Assembly: GCA_013398615.1 (NCBI GenBank)
Contig: VZSR01001477.1
Location: 1,682,929-1,746,928 of the forward strand
Source: Brachypodius melanocephalos
Taxonomy: Eukaryota > Chordata > Aves > Passeriformes > Pycnonotidae
Direction: 5' to 3'
Length of the DNA: 64,000 bases
Shown here: one piece after another, positions 35,563 to 47,815 of the stretch
Numbering within the stretch: position 1 is the stretch's first letter
Layout: the number at the start of each line of letters is the position of its first letter
Position numbers and translations under genes: made by a program
The notes under the pieces: generated by a model
What the model saw: only the letters and a program-made list of their open reading frames with translations
Told to the model about the DNA's origin: nothing
Databases searched by the model: none

Positions 35563-38500
35563 ATTTAAAATAAATGTAGAAGTGTTTTTATATTCTCACT
35601 AATCTTTGTACATGAACACTTCTATCTAAGTTCTGCTGATGCACTTATCATCCAGTGAAACAGCCCAGAAAGAGGAACCAAGAGCAGGACACAATCCCCC
35701 AGTCTAGAAAAATCCCTGTGGTTGTATCCTGGAGAAAGGAGAGGCTTTATACTATAGATGGCAGGTAGGCTTCTTCTGCAACTGGCGATCAGTTACTGTA
35801 TTAAAAAAAATGAAGGCATAACCTAAATATTAAAATAGAACTCATGATAAACATATCCAGAGAGTCTTTGTTTTCAAATCCAAACTCACACCTTCTAGGG
35901 TATTTTACACTGCCTCTTTTAAGAAGAGATTTGCAGTTAGTAAAAATGAAATCCAATTGAATCAAAAGATTTCTTTTTAATACTTAGCTAATATAAACTA
36001 TTTCTGTCAGGTCTCCTCGTACAGCCTGAGCAGCTCAGACATAAGCACAAAAAATCCCTTTTGGAGACTAATTTATAATCTGGTCTGGTGTGTGCATATG
36101 CATCTGTCAAAGTATATTTGTCACCTGATTACCAGGTTTCAACTACAGACTAAGAATCATGTTTTCAGTTCTCTCTTGAAAACTCCAGACATATTTATAT
36201 GACAATGTTATTTTGCCATAAACTTTGTAAAATATGAAGCCAAAAAACAACATAGAACAAAATCCAAAAATATTTATGAAATGGAGTTTTCCCAAGGTTT
36301 CTCAATAATGAGGGCAAAAGAACTTCATCACTACAGAAATGAGGGACCAATATGAGGATGCATATGCCATGGTAAGAAAAGGAAACATGGAAGGACAGGA
36401 ATAGGAATAGGCATCGATATACTGCCCTTGGGAGGATGGAATTTTGGACTGGATGACTACAGAAAATCCCCCTCCTCTAGTCTGGCAGGCTTCTTCAGCA
36501 AGTTTGCATCCCACCTCCTCCTTTCACAGCTTACACAACAAGTAAGGTAGAAGTAAAGATTGTTTTGTGACAGTTAGAGTAAACATTGATCCTGTAAAAA
36601 AGTCAAATCCCAAAGGTTTTATCAGGAAATAAATTAGTAAATCTGCATTCTGAATTATTCCCAGGATAAAGAATATCTTTTAGTCCTGTCCCAGTCCCAC
36701 TGAACTCAAACAGCAAAATTTCCATTGAATAAATGGGAAATAGTTCCAGAGTCTATTTCATGAGACACGTAAGTGTGCTGTATATTCATGATGAATTTTC
36801 AAATGTAACTTCAAAAATTAGTTCTGCTGTTGCAGGTTGTAAGGTTATATAAACACTCAGAAAGCTGATAATTAAGGGGGCTATTGAAAAGATTTGAATA
36901 AGATAATTTAATGGCCACGTAATTTTACTCAGATGCTCAGGAGAAAAGAAATGCATCAGTGTTGTTATTAAGAGACACAGGAAGTATCAGATATACAGTA
37001 CAGATGCTGTACAAGAAATGTCACTCTCTTTTCTCTCAGCAATAAGATTAGATAATATCAAAGAAAGATTGCCTTCAGAGAGCTCTCTAGCAATAGTGAA
37101 AGGTCATTTACACTTGGAGCAATATGGAGAAAACAGAGACCCACCGATCTTTAACTTTTTTCCCCCAGAACCTGGTGAAAAAATTACCACATGCAGGCTC
37201 TCTATGAAACAGTTTTCTGACAAAACAGCTGCCTTTGCCTAGTTTTAACCAAGCTACTGATATGGCCTTCTAATGCCAGAGGTTTTATATAGCCAACGAA
37301 AACCCCAGTTCTGAAGTTTATTTTACTTTACACTACCCTACCAGCAACTGTGTCTGAGTAGTCACATTCCAAAATATGACTGTGATTTATTTTTCAAAAC
37401 ATATTTTCAATTTTGGGAAATTCAATTCTTTTTCAAAACAGGCTGAGGGTCCCCAAACTTGTGTTAGCCAAGCAAAGATAAAGATTCTGTGGCTAAGAGG
37501 AAAAGAAGAGTAGACTACGGGGATGTATTCATCTTCTTATTGAGATGACTTTTTTGACCCTTGAGAGAGGAATGTAGGAAGTAAGTGCATGTGTACCCCT
37601 CCTTCATTTCTGTGGAGCAAAGAGGTGAGAGCAAGGGAGGACACAGCTCTTTTTCTCTTCCTTCTCTTGAAGCAAACAGTTCTTTTGTCTTCCTTGTCCT
37701 TAAAGAAATTCACACCTTCTAACAAAGTGCACAGATTCACACAAAAGTGGCTTAGCAGTCTCACACCTACAGGTTGCTGCTGGCACATGCTGAAGGCAAC
37801 AGTTAGAGAAAGACCTATTTTTTTATATCCCAAAATTCAACTATCAAGTGATTCTGCTTGAGTCAACAAGGAATTTTTCCCTTGGGGCCATCGGGACTTA
37901 GAGGACACAGGAAAAATCTGGTGGAATCTCCAGTTCACAAGGGACTTAAGTTCTTCTCTAAAATTTAAATTGTTAGTGTTCAAGTAAGCTTGAATTTAAG
38001 AGAAAAAATACTCCCTGGCTAAAGGATTTTCTTCAGAATCTCTTTGTCTTTTTTCCTTTAAACATTCATAGGCAAGCCTCATTTTTCTTCTATAACTAGA
38101 AATAGCAAAAGTAATAATGAATCCGATCTGGGTCTGCCAGCAAGCCTGGTCTAAATGAGGCTTTCATACAGCGATTAGGATTTTCGACTCCTTTCTTTGA
38201 TCTCTAGTCTTGCCCTTGGCAGCTGGAACACTGCCAAATGGACCCTGACAGCATTTCATGTCCACTCTGTGCTCCTATGCTCAGGTCTCTGTGAAACTGT
38301 GCTCTAATTAAATCTGTCTCCATCAACAGTCATCAGAGATTTTCTTTGGATGAAACATTTCTGGCTTCTGCTCTGTTTATATAATGATCACAGGTTGAAA
38401 TTAAAAGTCTTAAAGATTTCCCTTTCTCTTGCTAATACAGAATCTTAAATTCACCATAAAAGGAAGCAGAAGATAGTGGATTTGGATCAAAATTAATACA

Positions 38501-40112
38501 ACAGCACCAAACAAAAGGAATGTACAGAAAATTAAGGTCAAATCTTAGTTCTGTTAGAGTTAAAGCAAAATATCTAGATGCCACCACTGAGCTCATTTTG
38601 ATTAAAATACTGCAAGTGAAAATACAATTTATAAATCTGTATATTTGTAAAGTTTGGAGTTTTTATCACAGATGGTAGAGATAATTTTTCTTGGGACAAA
38701 GAGCTGAACAAAAGATCCAGTTTTTGCCAATAGGTGACTGTAACCTGAGCAATTAATAACTATTTTCAGCTATTACCAAATGACTATCTCATACAGTAGG
38801 ATGTCATATATACCCATTTTCATCTTTATCAAAAATCACACTTTCCTCTGCCTTTTTTTTTTATTTCTTTTTCCCCCTCTTTCTCGCACACAATTTTCTA
38901 ATTGGTAGTACTCATAGGGTAGTTTTAATTAAATTATGACTAATGTCTTGTTTGTGTTCACTCCCTCAGATTGCTATCAGTCTGCAACTCTTAGTAGTTT
39001 ATTTTCCTGAGTAGGGTTTTGTAAAAAAAGGTAATTCTACACTTTTCCTTTATCCTTATACTGTAAGATGGTATATACACTTTTGCTTTAACTTTGAACA
39101 TAAAACCACTTAAAACTACAGTGAACTCATTACTTTGGAACAGAGCGTGTATTCATCGCAGATCTCAAAATTAGGATTTTGTGTAATCGGAGTGAAAATA
39201 CTTTATTCACTTTCCCCATGGACTTTTATTAAGGAACTAACACAATCATTTGAAAATCTTCACCACTGCCACATGCTTGCATCTCCAGGCTGCATTGGTA
39301 TAAAGCATTATATCTCTGGTTGTAGCCGGGGTCAGGGCAGAGCTCCAGCTAGGTGGGATGGGACGGGCAGTTCCTCAATTACATGAGTCACTACATCTAC
39401 CTCTAATTCATCCATCAAGTCCCAGTCACTTCCCATTCCATATTCAAGATGCTGCATTGTTCAGCTTCCTTACAAGTTCGAGAACATATCAACACTTCAC
39501 CTCCAGCAACAGTATTTCCACATTTGCAGCACATTTCATGATTTCAGAAGGAACGAAATCTGTATTTCAGGAAAATTTGGGGTGGGGGGGGAGTGGGTGA
39601 TGGGTGTTATAATGAATGAGTATCTTCTTTCCTCTCCATTTAATAAGGAATAGTTTTATAATTATGACCCTTGTCTTGCTGCTAGGTTCAGGGCTTGTAA
39701 TTCTGTCCTTTCTGATTCAGATTATAAAGCCAGTTCCCCAGTTTCTCAGGCTACATACATAACCTGTTTTGAGAAGGATACTGCTCATAAGACACTGAGA
39801 TGGAAGAAATGCAGGCTTATGTCCTCATTTGAAATCATTACACCAAGATTTAAACTTGTGACTCCTGTTTTTGTAGTTAGTGCCTTTTACTACAAGTCTA
39901 TGATCTGCAGGTTGTGAGCATATAATCCACATTTCTCAATCATATATAGAAAGAATCTGGGTAAATCGATGACAGCACCTTCCCCAATGATCCATCCAGG
40001 CAAGAAGGAAGTACAGTTAACTACAGTAAGCAGAAAATAATAGCAACTTGGACAAATTCTTCTTTATGACTGCTCATAAAACATGGAACTTCCACAGCAT
40101 ATTCACATAACT
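35563..40112. other. AT-rich sequence, one conserved-looking block
   Basis: No gene was recognised. The block 38090-38380 has non-repetitive, CpG-containing sequence with a TCF/LEF-like ctttgatct and a homeobox-like ctaatta. It is a guess at a conserved enhancer, not a demonstrated one. At 36300-36540 a short stretch (ggaggatggaattttggactggatgac in part) faintly recalls a CR1 3' end. Confidence 0.3.
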
Positions 40113-41010
40113 GATGAGGGTTGTAGGTGCCTCCTCAGCACGTTTGCTGATAACACAAAGCTGAGAGGAGTGGCCAATACCCCAGAGGGCTGTAGCACCC
40201 TTCAGATACCCCAGCCCTTCAGAAGGATGGACAGCAAAGAACTTCTAAAATTCAACAAAGGCAAGTGCAGCGTCTTGCACCTGGGAAGGAATAACCCCAG
40301 GAACCACCACAGGATGGGGGCTGACCTGCTGGAAAGCTGCTCTGCAGAGAAGAACCTGGGGGTCCTGGTGGACAGCAAACACACCACGAGCCACCAGTGC
40401 CCTGGTGATCCACTTACCACCTATCCTAGAGTTCATTTGGAAGAGCAGTGCCAGCAGATGAAGGGAGGTGATCCTTCCCCCCTACTCAGCCTTAGTGAGG
40501 CCACATCTGGAGGGCTGTGTCCAGTTCTGGGCTCTTCAGGACTAGAAAAAGACAGAGCTCTGGGAGCAAGTCCAGCGGAGGGCTATGTAGGTGATTTAGG
40601 GAATGAATGCAGCTTCTCTCCTATGAGAAAAGGCAGAGGGAGCTGGGCCTGCTCAGCCACAAGAAGAGCTGACTGAGAGGGGACCTCATCAATCTATTTA
40701 CGTGTCTGAAGGGAGATATCAGAGGATGTTTCCAGGCTCTGCTCAGTGGTACCCAGCAAGAGGATGAGAGGCAATGGGCAGAAACTGATTCACAGAAAGT
40801 TCCTAAATATGAGGAAGAACTTTACTGTGCAGGTGACTGAGCACTGGAACAGATTGTCCAGAGATGTTGTGGAGTCTCCCTCACTGCAGAACAGTCTGAA
40901 CACAATCCTGTGCCGTGTGCTGTAGGATGACCCTGCTTGAGCAGGGAGGTTGGACCAGATGACTCCCTGTGTTCCTTTGCAAACTTACACATACTGTGAT
41001 TCTGTGAATT
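40113..41010 (+). pseudogene. CR1 LINE, C-terminal reverse transcriptase plus 3' region, plus sense, broken
   Basis: It starts within the catalytic box (FADNTKLRG; the usual second Asp of FADD is Asn here) and continues ELLKFNKGKCSVLHLGRNN, EKNLGVLVDSK, then in another frame LPPYSALVRPHLEGC (around 40480), so at least one frameshift intervenes. After the coding part come gctgactgagaggggacctc, atgaggaagaactttactgt, ggaggttggaccagatgact and a worn tail, actgtgattctgtgaat. A 197-codon open frame that crosses it mixes CR1 frames and is not a gene. The lost catalytic Asp and the frameshift make it inactive. Confidence 0.95.
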
Positions 41011-42847
41011 TATTTGAATACTGGAAAATTTGAGTTGTGCAAATACAGAACAAAAATAACATTCTGCCTTTCATGGAGTCTAACCAATTTCTTTAAATGG
41101 GTGATAAAAGTTGCATTCCAAGAGCTCTGGAAAGTATTTAACTCATTTCTTTATCAAAAGAGCATCTTGATAGAGAAATGGAGTGACTTGCATGAAATAA
41201 AACATGAAAGATCATTAAAAAATGGGCTTCTGAATGTAAAGTTCATGATGTGTGGTTAATTACAGACAGTGAATTTTCTTTCTACATTGTGTTCTCGTTC
41301 TATTGGAAGCTTGCTGAGCAAACTGTAAGTATAATGGAGAGAAATGGCATTCACGTGCCCTGGAGTGCAGCAGGAATGGTTCAAAGTGCCCATATTTAAC
41401 CAACAAAGTTTCTGTATTTTGGAGAGCAATTATTTTAATCAGTGATTCTCTTTTGTTTTCCAAATTTGGGCTTATGGCATAATTCAGAGACTCTGCAACT
41501 ATTTAACAATTTTCCACATTTGTCTTGAAGTGAAAGAAAGAGAAGTCCTTTTAATACATTTCTTGCTCCCAGGTAAGTATATATATCCTGTGTACTTCAG
41601 CTACAAAAAGAATGGAAGGGATGTTTTTACACATGAAATGAGATGACTGTAACATTCTAGGGACTGGAACATTTCAGTGTGAACAGTCCTCTACTTTTCC
41701 TGCTGTCACAAACTCAGTCTTACCTGTAGCCACTCGTAAGAAGTGCAGCCTCAAATCCATACTGACATTTTAGTCCAGGCATTTTGAAAAGACAGGATGT
41801 AAGGGGTTATTTTATGCTGATTATTAGGTGTGATGAATTGTGATGAGGTGTTCAGCTGTTTCCATAAGCATTTCTTGAAAAGTTGGCTGTCACATTCGGA
41901 CCATGCTCTCATTTCTTGAAATGAGAGCAGGACTTAAAATATATTTAATATTCACTCCCCCTAAAAAAAAAAAAAAAAGAATTAATACTTCTGGTTTCTG
42001 TATTTTTCTACAGGTTTCCAGCATTCTGGAATCTGCGTTTAATCTCCTAATTGAAACCCCATAAACACAGCTGCCAGCAGCCCCTGTCTCTAACTATCGC
42101 TAATCTGGGTCAGACCCTTTTGCCCTCTACAAGAAGAACCAGATCTTCTGATACCCCCCACACCAGAAGTCACCTGCTGGGATGCCTTTGAGTGCCACTA
42201 AATTTGCTAAAAGTTGGTGAACCGGAAGATATTTTGAATAAAGCATTTCAAGTGAGCCAGTATTCACAAACAAAATCTGATTTATTTTTTATTTATTTAA
42301 GAAAATCTGTAACCAACTCAAACAGTAAACATAAATACCGAATCTATCAGATTGCTGGATTTTACTTATGTTCTTATGCCTTTGTGTGGAACACAAGGAT
42401 GTAAATCTGAAAATCAGGTTTTTTTCCAACAATACTCGCTGTAATTTTCATGGTGGTGACAGAAGTTCATCCCAGAACTGGGTCTTGTATTTCTGCCAAC
42501 ACACAGCATGCTTGACCTGCAAAGCCCTTGCTGTTCCAGCACTAAGCATCCACTGAGCAAACTCTGACAGTCATGCAGACTATGGCAATGTGGATCTGTA
42601 GCCAGTTAATAGGAAAATAACACCAAGAAATTAATTTTCACTTGTGACATAAAGCAGTTTTCCAGATAAGATAGCAGAGAGGCATAACTTAGTGCTCCCC
42701 AACCTGTAACACCATTGCCTAATAACTGGTGTTCAGTTGGCTGTAATTTTGAAGTGAAAACTCAAAAAATGTAATTTGATGATGAAACCAAAAGGAGATA
42801 CCTTCACAGCATGAATAAATACATTCAAAACAGGACAAAAAAATTTA
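41011..42847. other. AT-rich sequence with small inverted repeats
   Basis: No gene was recognised. It holds an inverted repeat at 41905-41928 (gctctcattt / aaatgagagc), a poly-A run at 41962-41977 and a dyad ttccagcattctggaa at 42016-42031. Confidence 0.45.
41905..41928. repeat. Perfect small inverted repeat (10-bp stem, 4-base loop)
   Basis: The arms gctctcattt and aaatgagagc are exact reverse complements separated by cttg. This length arises readily by chance in 64 kb. Confidence 0.85.
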
Positions 42848-43258
42848 ATGTGTTGGTTACCCTTTCCTTTTAGCAGAAAAATTCAGTCATATTTGATGCA
42901 GTTCCTAAGCAAGAACATTTTATTTTTGACTGGCACTGGTACAGTTCTTGGGAGATCATGTGTTCATGACATCAGCTTCAGCAATTCAAGGAGAGGCCAT
43001 CTAAATCCATGGTGTGTCAGAGCTGGCCATGTGAGGAGCGGTGAGCTCTTGCCCGGAGCAGCAGAGAGGCATGTGATGGCCCTGGTGTGTGACAGCAGTC
43101 ACAGCGAGGAGAGCTCGCCTCGGAGAGCAGCGGTGCAAATATTGCTTTGGACAGCTGGAGAGTTCCCCACTGGGTCACAGCAATATAGTGGATTGATAAT
43201 TCTGGTGGAAAAGAGGACAGGTATAAAAATACCCCAGCCCTACGAGCAGAAGTTCTAA
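42848..43258 (+). other. 136-codon open frame over a CpG-containing patch, function unknown
   Basis: ATG at 42848 opens the longest ATG-started frame outside the CpG island and the CR1 copies. The first third is AT-rich. The middle (about 43010-43150) has a cluster of CpGs (gagcggtgag, gcccggagc, agctcgcctcgg) unusual for this region. The translation (GHVRSGELLPGAAERHVMAL, DSSHSEESSPRRAAVQILLW) fits no family I know. It may be an exon, a small CpG-rich regulatory element or an unlisted repeat. No clear splice pair was found around it. Confidence 0.15.
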
Positions 43259-43384
43259 TTAATTTTCTAGATGTACTTCCAAGAATTATTTATTTAAAAA
43301 AAAATTCAAACAGGTGTACTTATCTAATCTTAGAAACATTAGCTTGGGTTTTGGTTATTTTTCTCTTTGACTATTACACCATGA

Positions 43385-43444
43385 TGTAAGAAATGTAAAA
43401 AAATGTAAGAAATGTAAAAAAAAAAAGTAATGTAAAAAAAAAAG
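43385..43444 (+). repeat. Degenerate tandem repeat (atgtaagaaatgtaaaaa units)
   Basis: Three to four units of atgtaa plus poly-A, with slippage at the A runs. Confidence 0.85.
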
Positions 43445-46400
43445 AATGACCAAGACATTTAACAGAGAAATCAGCACATATTTAGTAAGGAAGTTAAACA
43501 ATGAAGTATAAAGCTTTAAGAAAGAACTGCAAAATTTATTAGTTTTTCAGCGTCCTTTTATCCTCAGGCACTGGAATAATGATAAAAAAGTACAATGCTG
43601 AGAAACAGTGCCCATAGGCTTCAAATCAATTGTTATTGATATAATATTATTCAGATATAATATTGAAATATTATTATTCAGATAATAAATGTGCATTAGC
43701 CCACTGTGCATGCAACACATGTGCAGCCTGACGCAATGGCATGATCCAAGCATATCCCAGGAACTCAAAATCATCAATTTCGTTTTTCATTCACCTTAAA
43801 TGCAGTAAGTCTTTAGAAGCATTATGTATGCAGCATTAAAAAAAAATCATCAAAGTAGAATATTGTTATATCAGAAAATTCTATGCATCATATTTTTATG
43901 AGGCATCATTTGCAATATAACAAATCAGGGCAGTCACAGAAGCTGGAATTTTTTTCCATGTTGCATGTTTTAGCGTTTCAATATTTTTCCCTCATAACTG
44001 AATTTTTAAATTTGTTTTAAAAGTTATATTTTTGATAACATATTACCTTCTGTCCTTGTTCAAAATATTTTTAGATGTTTGAGTAAATCATTTACTGTTT
44101 ATAAATAGTTTTAAATTTAATTTCATATAGTTTAATTAGTTTTCTGAATGCGAAAGTAAGATTGAGAAATGTCTGCAGAAATTCAGTTCCTTTTCTGCTC
44201 ATAACCTAATGTTTGCAGCAAAAATTTAGTTGTTAAGTTATAAAACAGAATAATAGGTTGTCTCTTTTGCTCTATTCTTTCTGCCAATATATGTATATAT
44301 TTGACAGAAATACTTAACCCTACACCTTTGCAGTTCTTATGAGTATATGGCAGTAAGTATATATTACAGCAATGAATTATAGACTGTGTTCAAACAGCAA
44401 GAGAAGAAAAATCACTCAGATGTCTGATGGATAAGGCACTTTACGTAAATTTCTCTGAAGCATTTTACTGGAGCAACTTTAGTTTCTTTAGTCATCCAAG
44501 TAATTTTTCTTGTAGTAACAGCTTCTTTGTTAGACTTATATATTTTATTTAAAAATGGAGATATTCCCTTAGGAAATGCCCTTTTTTGACAGAAATATAT
44601 TTTGCAAGAACAGAACTAAACGCAAATCCTGGAAACTTAAGGCATCTGACCATTAAACTGCACAAATATTCAACAACCTGATTCAGTCCTTAACAGGATC
44701 TTTCCATCAGATGTAGTAGAGGACCTAAGCAGGCAGATGTGGGATGCCTAAGCCAAAAAAATTCCCCTTATACTCCCCACTTGATGATGTGTAAACCTGA
44801 CGGCTGTTAAGATCAGTTGGTTTCTCCATGATTGATTTTAACATTCTTTAAACTCTTAAAATTTTGTTTCAGTGAATCCCCAGGGCTTCCCCAGACCCAG
44901 GAGATCCTAAACCTGATGCAAATGTGAAAAAAAGGCTTCTGTAGGGTCTGACACAGGCTGACACAACCTCATAAAACTGTTGTGGCTGCTTTCTTTCCAG
45001 TTGCAGCTGAGGGGAAATGCAGTGGCCACAGATATTCAAACATTCAGGCAGGAAAGAGACACTCTGGATTAAGTTCTCTCCTTTGCCTGAGAGATCCAAA
45101 CTGACATAACATTCCTCCCAGGAGGGTCATGTAAGAACTAAGGTGTAGGTTATTTGAGAGAACAGAAGCAAAGCAATTATGTGAAGGGGTGCTCTTGGCA
45201 TATTCTGGCTGCATTTTACTTCCAAGAGTTAAAATCAGAAGGCAGATGAGTTTATAGGTTCTTCATTCAAGCAAAGCAAGCCTGTGTTGTGTTTGATTTA
45301 AAGTACCAAAACAGCCTTTGGAGAATGGACCCAAAAGATCCTCCAGCACTCTTCAAGTCCTGGCCATCAGCTTATGGCACCAAGTCCCTCTTTCACTTGT
45401 CTCGTGAATTCCAGTGCTGACACAGGACAGGGACAGAGAAACAGTATCTAACCACACATATTAATCATTGTTCAATGAATGTATGGCTCTTGTAGCAAGG
45501 AGAATTTTGGACCCAAGCATGACACACTTTCTAAAAGATATGTAAAATACCACCTTTCCATCTTTCTTCTTTCTCTTTCTCTCCCTAGCACTCTCTCTCT
45601 CTCCTGTTCTCTTTCTTATAATGAGCATTAAACCCCACAGCCATATAAAGGACTGGATAGAATTTTCTGCCACCATTTATATGCACTCACCTGGACCTTT
45701 TGAAAATATATTATTCTCATGGAGCCACTGTTCTTCAGCAAGCACTATTTCAAATATATTGTTCCTCAGTGTGCTATGCAGACTTGCCCTATACCACTTT
45801 TCCTTTTTTGATCTTATTCTGAAACAGCTAATTCTCCTCTTCATCTTTATTGGAAGCCTAAGTACCTCACTCAAAACTTAATTTCCACCAGGAAAAAAGA
45901 TGCCTAAAACATAATTAAACATGCATATTTTTAGCTATTAAACACAGTTGTTCATTAAATGCAGAGATTCAAGAAATGGAAAGAACCTGGCTTAATGCTC
46001 AAAGCATGTAAGTAATTAGAAAAAAAACCCACACAGTATTTCACATCAAAGCTAAATATTTGTGATATGAAAAGACTTGCATTACTTTATAAATTAGATA
46101 GCTTTCTTATGAGGCTTGCTTTCTTAGTTCCATCACTACTGGAAATCACTTGTAAGAGAAATTTGGGTGCTGCACATCCAGCCAGTTACGCTCAAAAGGA
46201 TGGTTAGAGTGAAAGTGAGATACCAGTTTGAAACTGAATTATTATGGCTTTTCTTTTCCACCTCCACATTCACTCAGTGCCATAATATTATGCAGTTTAA
46301 TTCTGTGAATCTTTGTGTATCTCATATCAATGTTACTCTTATGATTGTGTGCAGAGCAGCAAAGAGGGACCCTGCAATGCTTTGATTTTAATATACCATC

Positions 46401-47474
46401 ACTGTACCATCACCACTTTTTAAACATTTTCTCTGCTTCATGGTATCACAAAATTGGGAAATTCATCAAAGGAAGAAAAGAGAATATGGTTGTAATAAGT
46501 CTAATAGTTATAAAAGTTCTGCATGGTTTAGCCCCAGGAGGCTGAATTAGTTTTACTGGTACCAAATTACAGTGGATAACAACAGGTGCAGACCTATATA
46601 TATACACATAGGTATATGAATGACCATACAGGGATATGAACATATAAGTATCTACTCCATACAAAGAAATAGAGCAAAAAGGGTTGTGACAAATGCACTT
46701 GCTTTATATGACAGCTGGTTTCTTCCTGCATTTCTGTTTCTGTAACTTCATATCCTTAAATATAGTCTCATCACTTAGGTTCATATAGACAAAATTTTGG
46801 TCAACACCCAAATTCATTATTTAATCTTGACTTTTGGCCTGCCTTGTGTAAGTGACACTGTGTACCTTTGGATTGTTGTTTTCCTGAAAAATAATGTTTA
46901 TAATGAATGAACAATAATCAAAAATATTTGAAGAGTCTATCGCTAGGCAGAATGATATTAAGTCTTTTATCATTTAGCCTACTTTATTGGAAAACCTACA
47001 GGTAAAATAACATTCCCTGACATGAATTCTGGATATATTCCTCATAGCTTAGGAATTTTAAACTGTAGGGTATCCAGTCCAAACAACATAATTGTGATTT
47101 GTATTTATATCAGCGAAATGTAAGGTAGTAGACTTTGAGAAAATAATCATAATTGTTGATACTTAGGACCAATTTATGCCAAATTTTTGGAGGAGCTTAA
47201 GAACTATATTTACAGTAAAGTATAAGTTAATAAAAAAAGGAAAACTAGAAAAGGACTTTACACCCAAAGTTCTAATTTCATTTCAGACTTTCTACATCTT
47301 CTCTAGATACAGAAGATTCAGTATAAAAACCTTGATTTTGTTCTAAATTCTACAAATTATTCCCAAATGCGCGTAACATAAGAAATTGCCAAAATGGAAA
47401 AAAAAATTATTTTCCTTAACTTGTTCTGGTAGCATTTCAGTGTCCTCTAAAGCTCTTTAATGCTTTTCAGAGAT
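43445..47474. other. AT-rich unique sequence, nothing recognised
   Basis: No gene was recognised. It includes a polypyrimidine tract with CT repeats at 45561-45616. Confidence 0.5.
45561..45616 (+). repeat. Polypyrimidine (CT-rich) tract
   Basis: Nearly uninterrupted C/T with (CT) runs. It can adopt triplex-like structure and also mimics a splice-acceptor pyrimidine tract. Confidence 0.85.
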
Positions 47475-47815
47475 GCAGCAGAGTTCACAGGCTGAGAAGA
47501 CACAGCCAAAGCAGTTCAAACCCCTGGACTTCAACAAGCATTTGACACTGTTTGCCACGGCCTCCTCCTCTACAAGCTGGCAAGATACTGACTGGACAGG
47601 TGGTCAGTGGGATGGATTGGAAACTGGCTCACAGGAAGAAATCAGAGGGTGCTGACTGATGCTTTTTACTCAGGCTGGCTGCCTGTCACACACAGGGTCC
47701 CACAGGGATCTATACTTGCCCCCATCCTATCCAACATCTTCATAAATGATCTGAATGAGAGGTTTGAAAGCACCCTCACTAAGATAGCTGATGACACTTA
47801 CATGTGTTTTACAGA
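47475..47815 (+). pseudogene. CR1-like LINE reverse-transcriptase fragment, plus sense
   Basis: The translation gives, in order, ACFDTVCHGLLL-like sequence (plus-strand reading near 47540), KLARY, WIGNWLTGRNQRVLTDAFYS, the RT motif VPQGSILAPILSNIFINDLN (around 47700) and the catalytic IADDT (usual form FADDT). Fragments of this type belong to the CR1/L3-like clade. A stop falls after KLARY and a frame change precedes WIGNW. Both ends of the element are missing and there is no 3' tail. It differs from the other CR1 copies here in the VPQGSILAPI region, so it is a different subfamily. Confidence 0.9.

Noticed and set aside
40083..40676. 197-codon open frame, the longest outside the CpG island
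   Set aside because: It reads through a decayed CR1 and changes relative frame, so only its first part matches CR1 reverse transcriptase. It is not a host gene.
45598..45616. Pyrimidine run that could be a splice acceptor
   Set aside because: It is part of a CT simple-repeat tract and no AG with a sustained frame follows.
46516..46545. catggtttagccccagg resembling the start of an avian retroviral long terminal repeat
   Set aside because: The resemblance is limited to under 20 bases, and no paired repeat, primer site or retroviral coding sequence was seen nearby.
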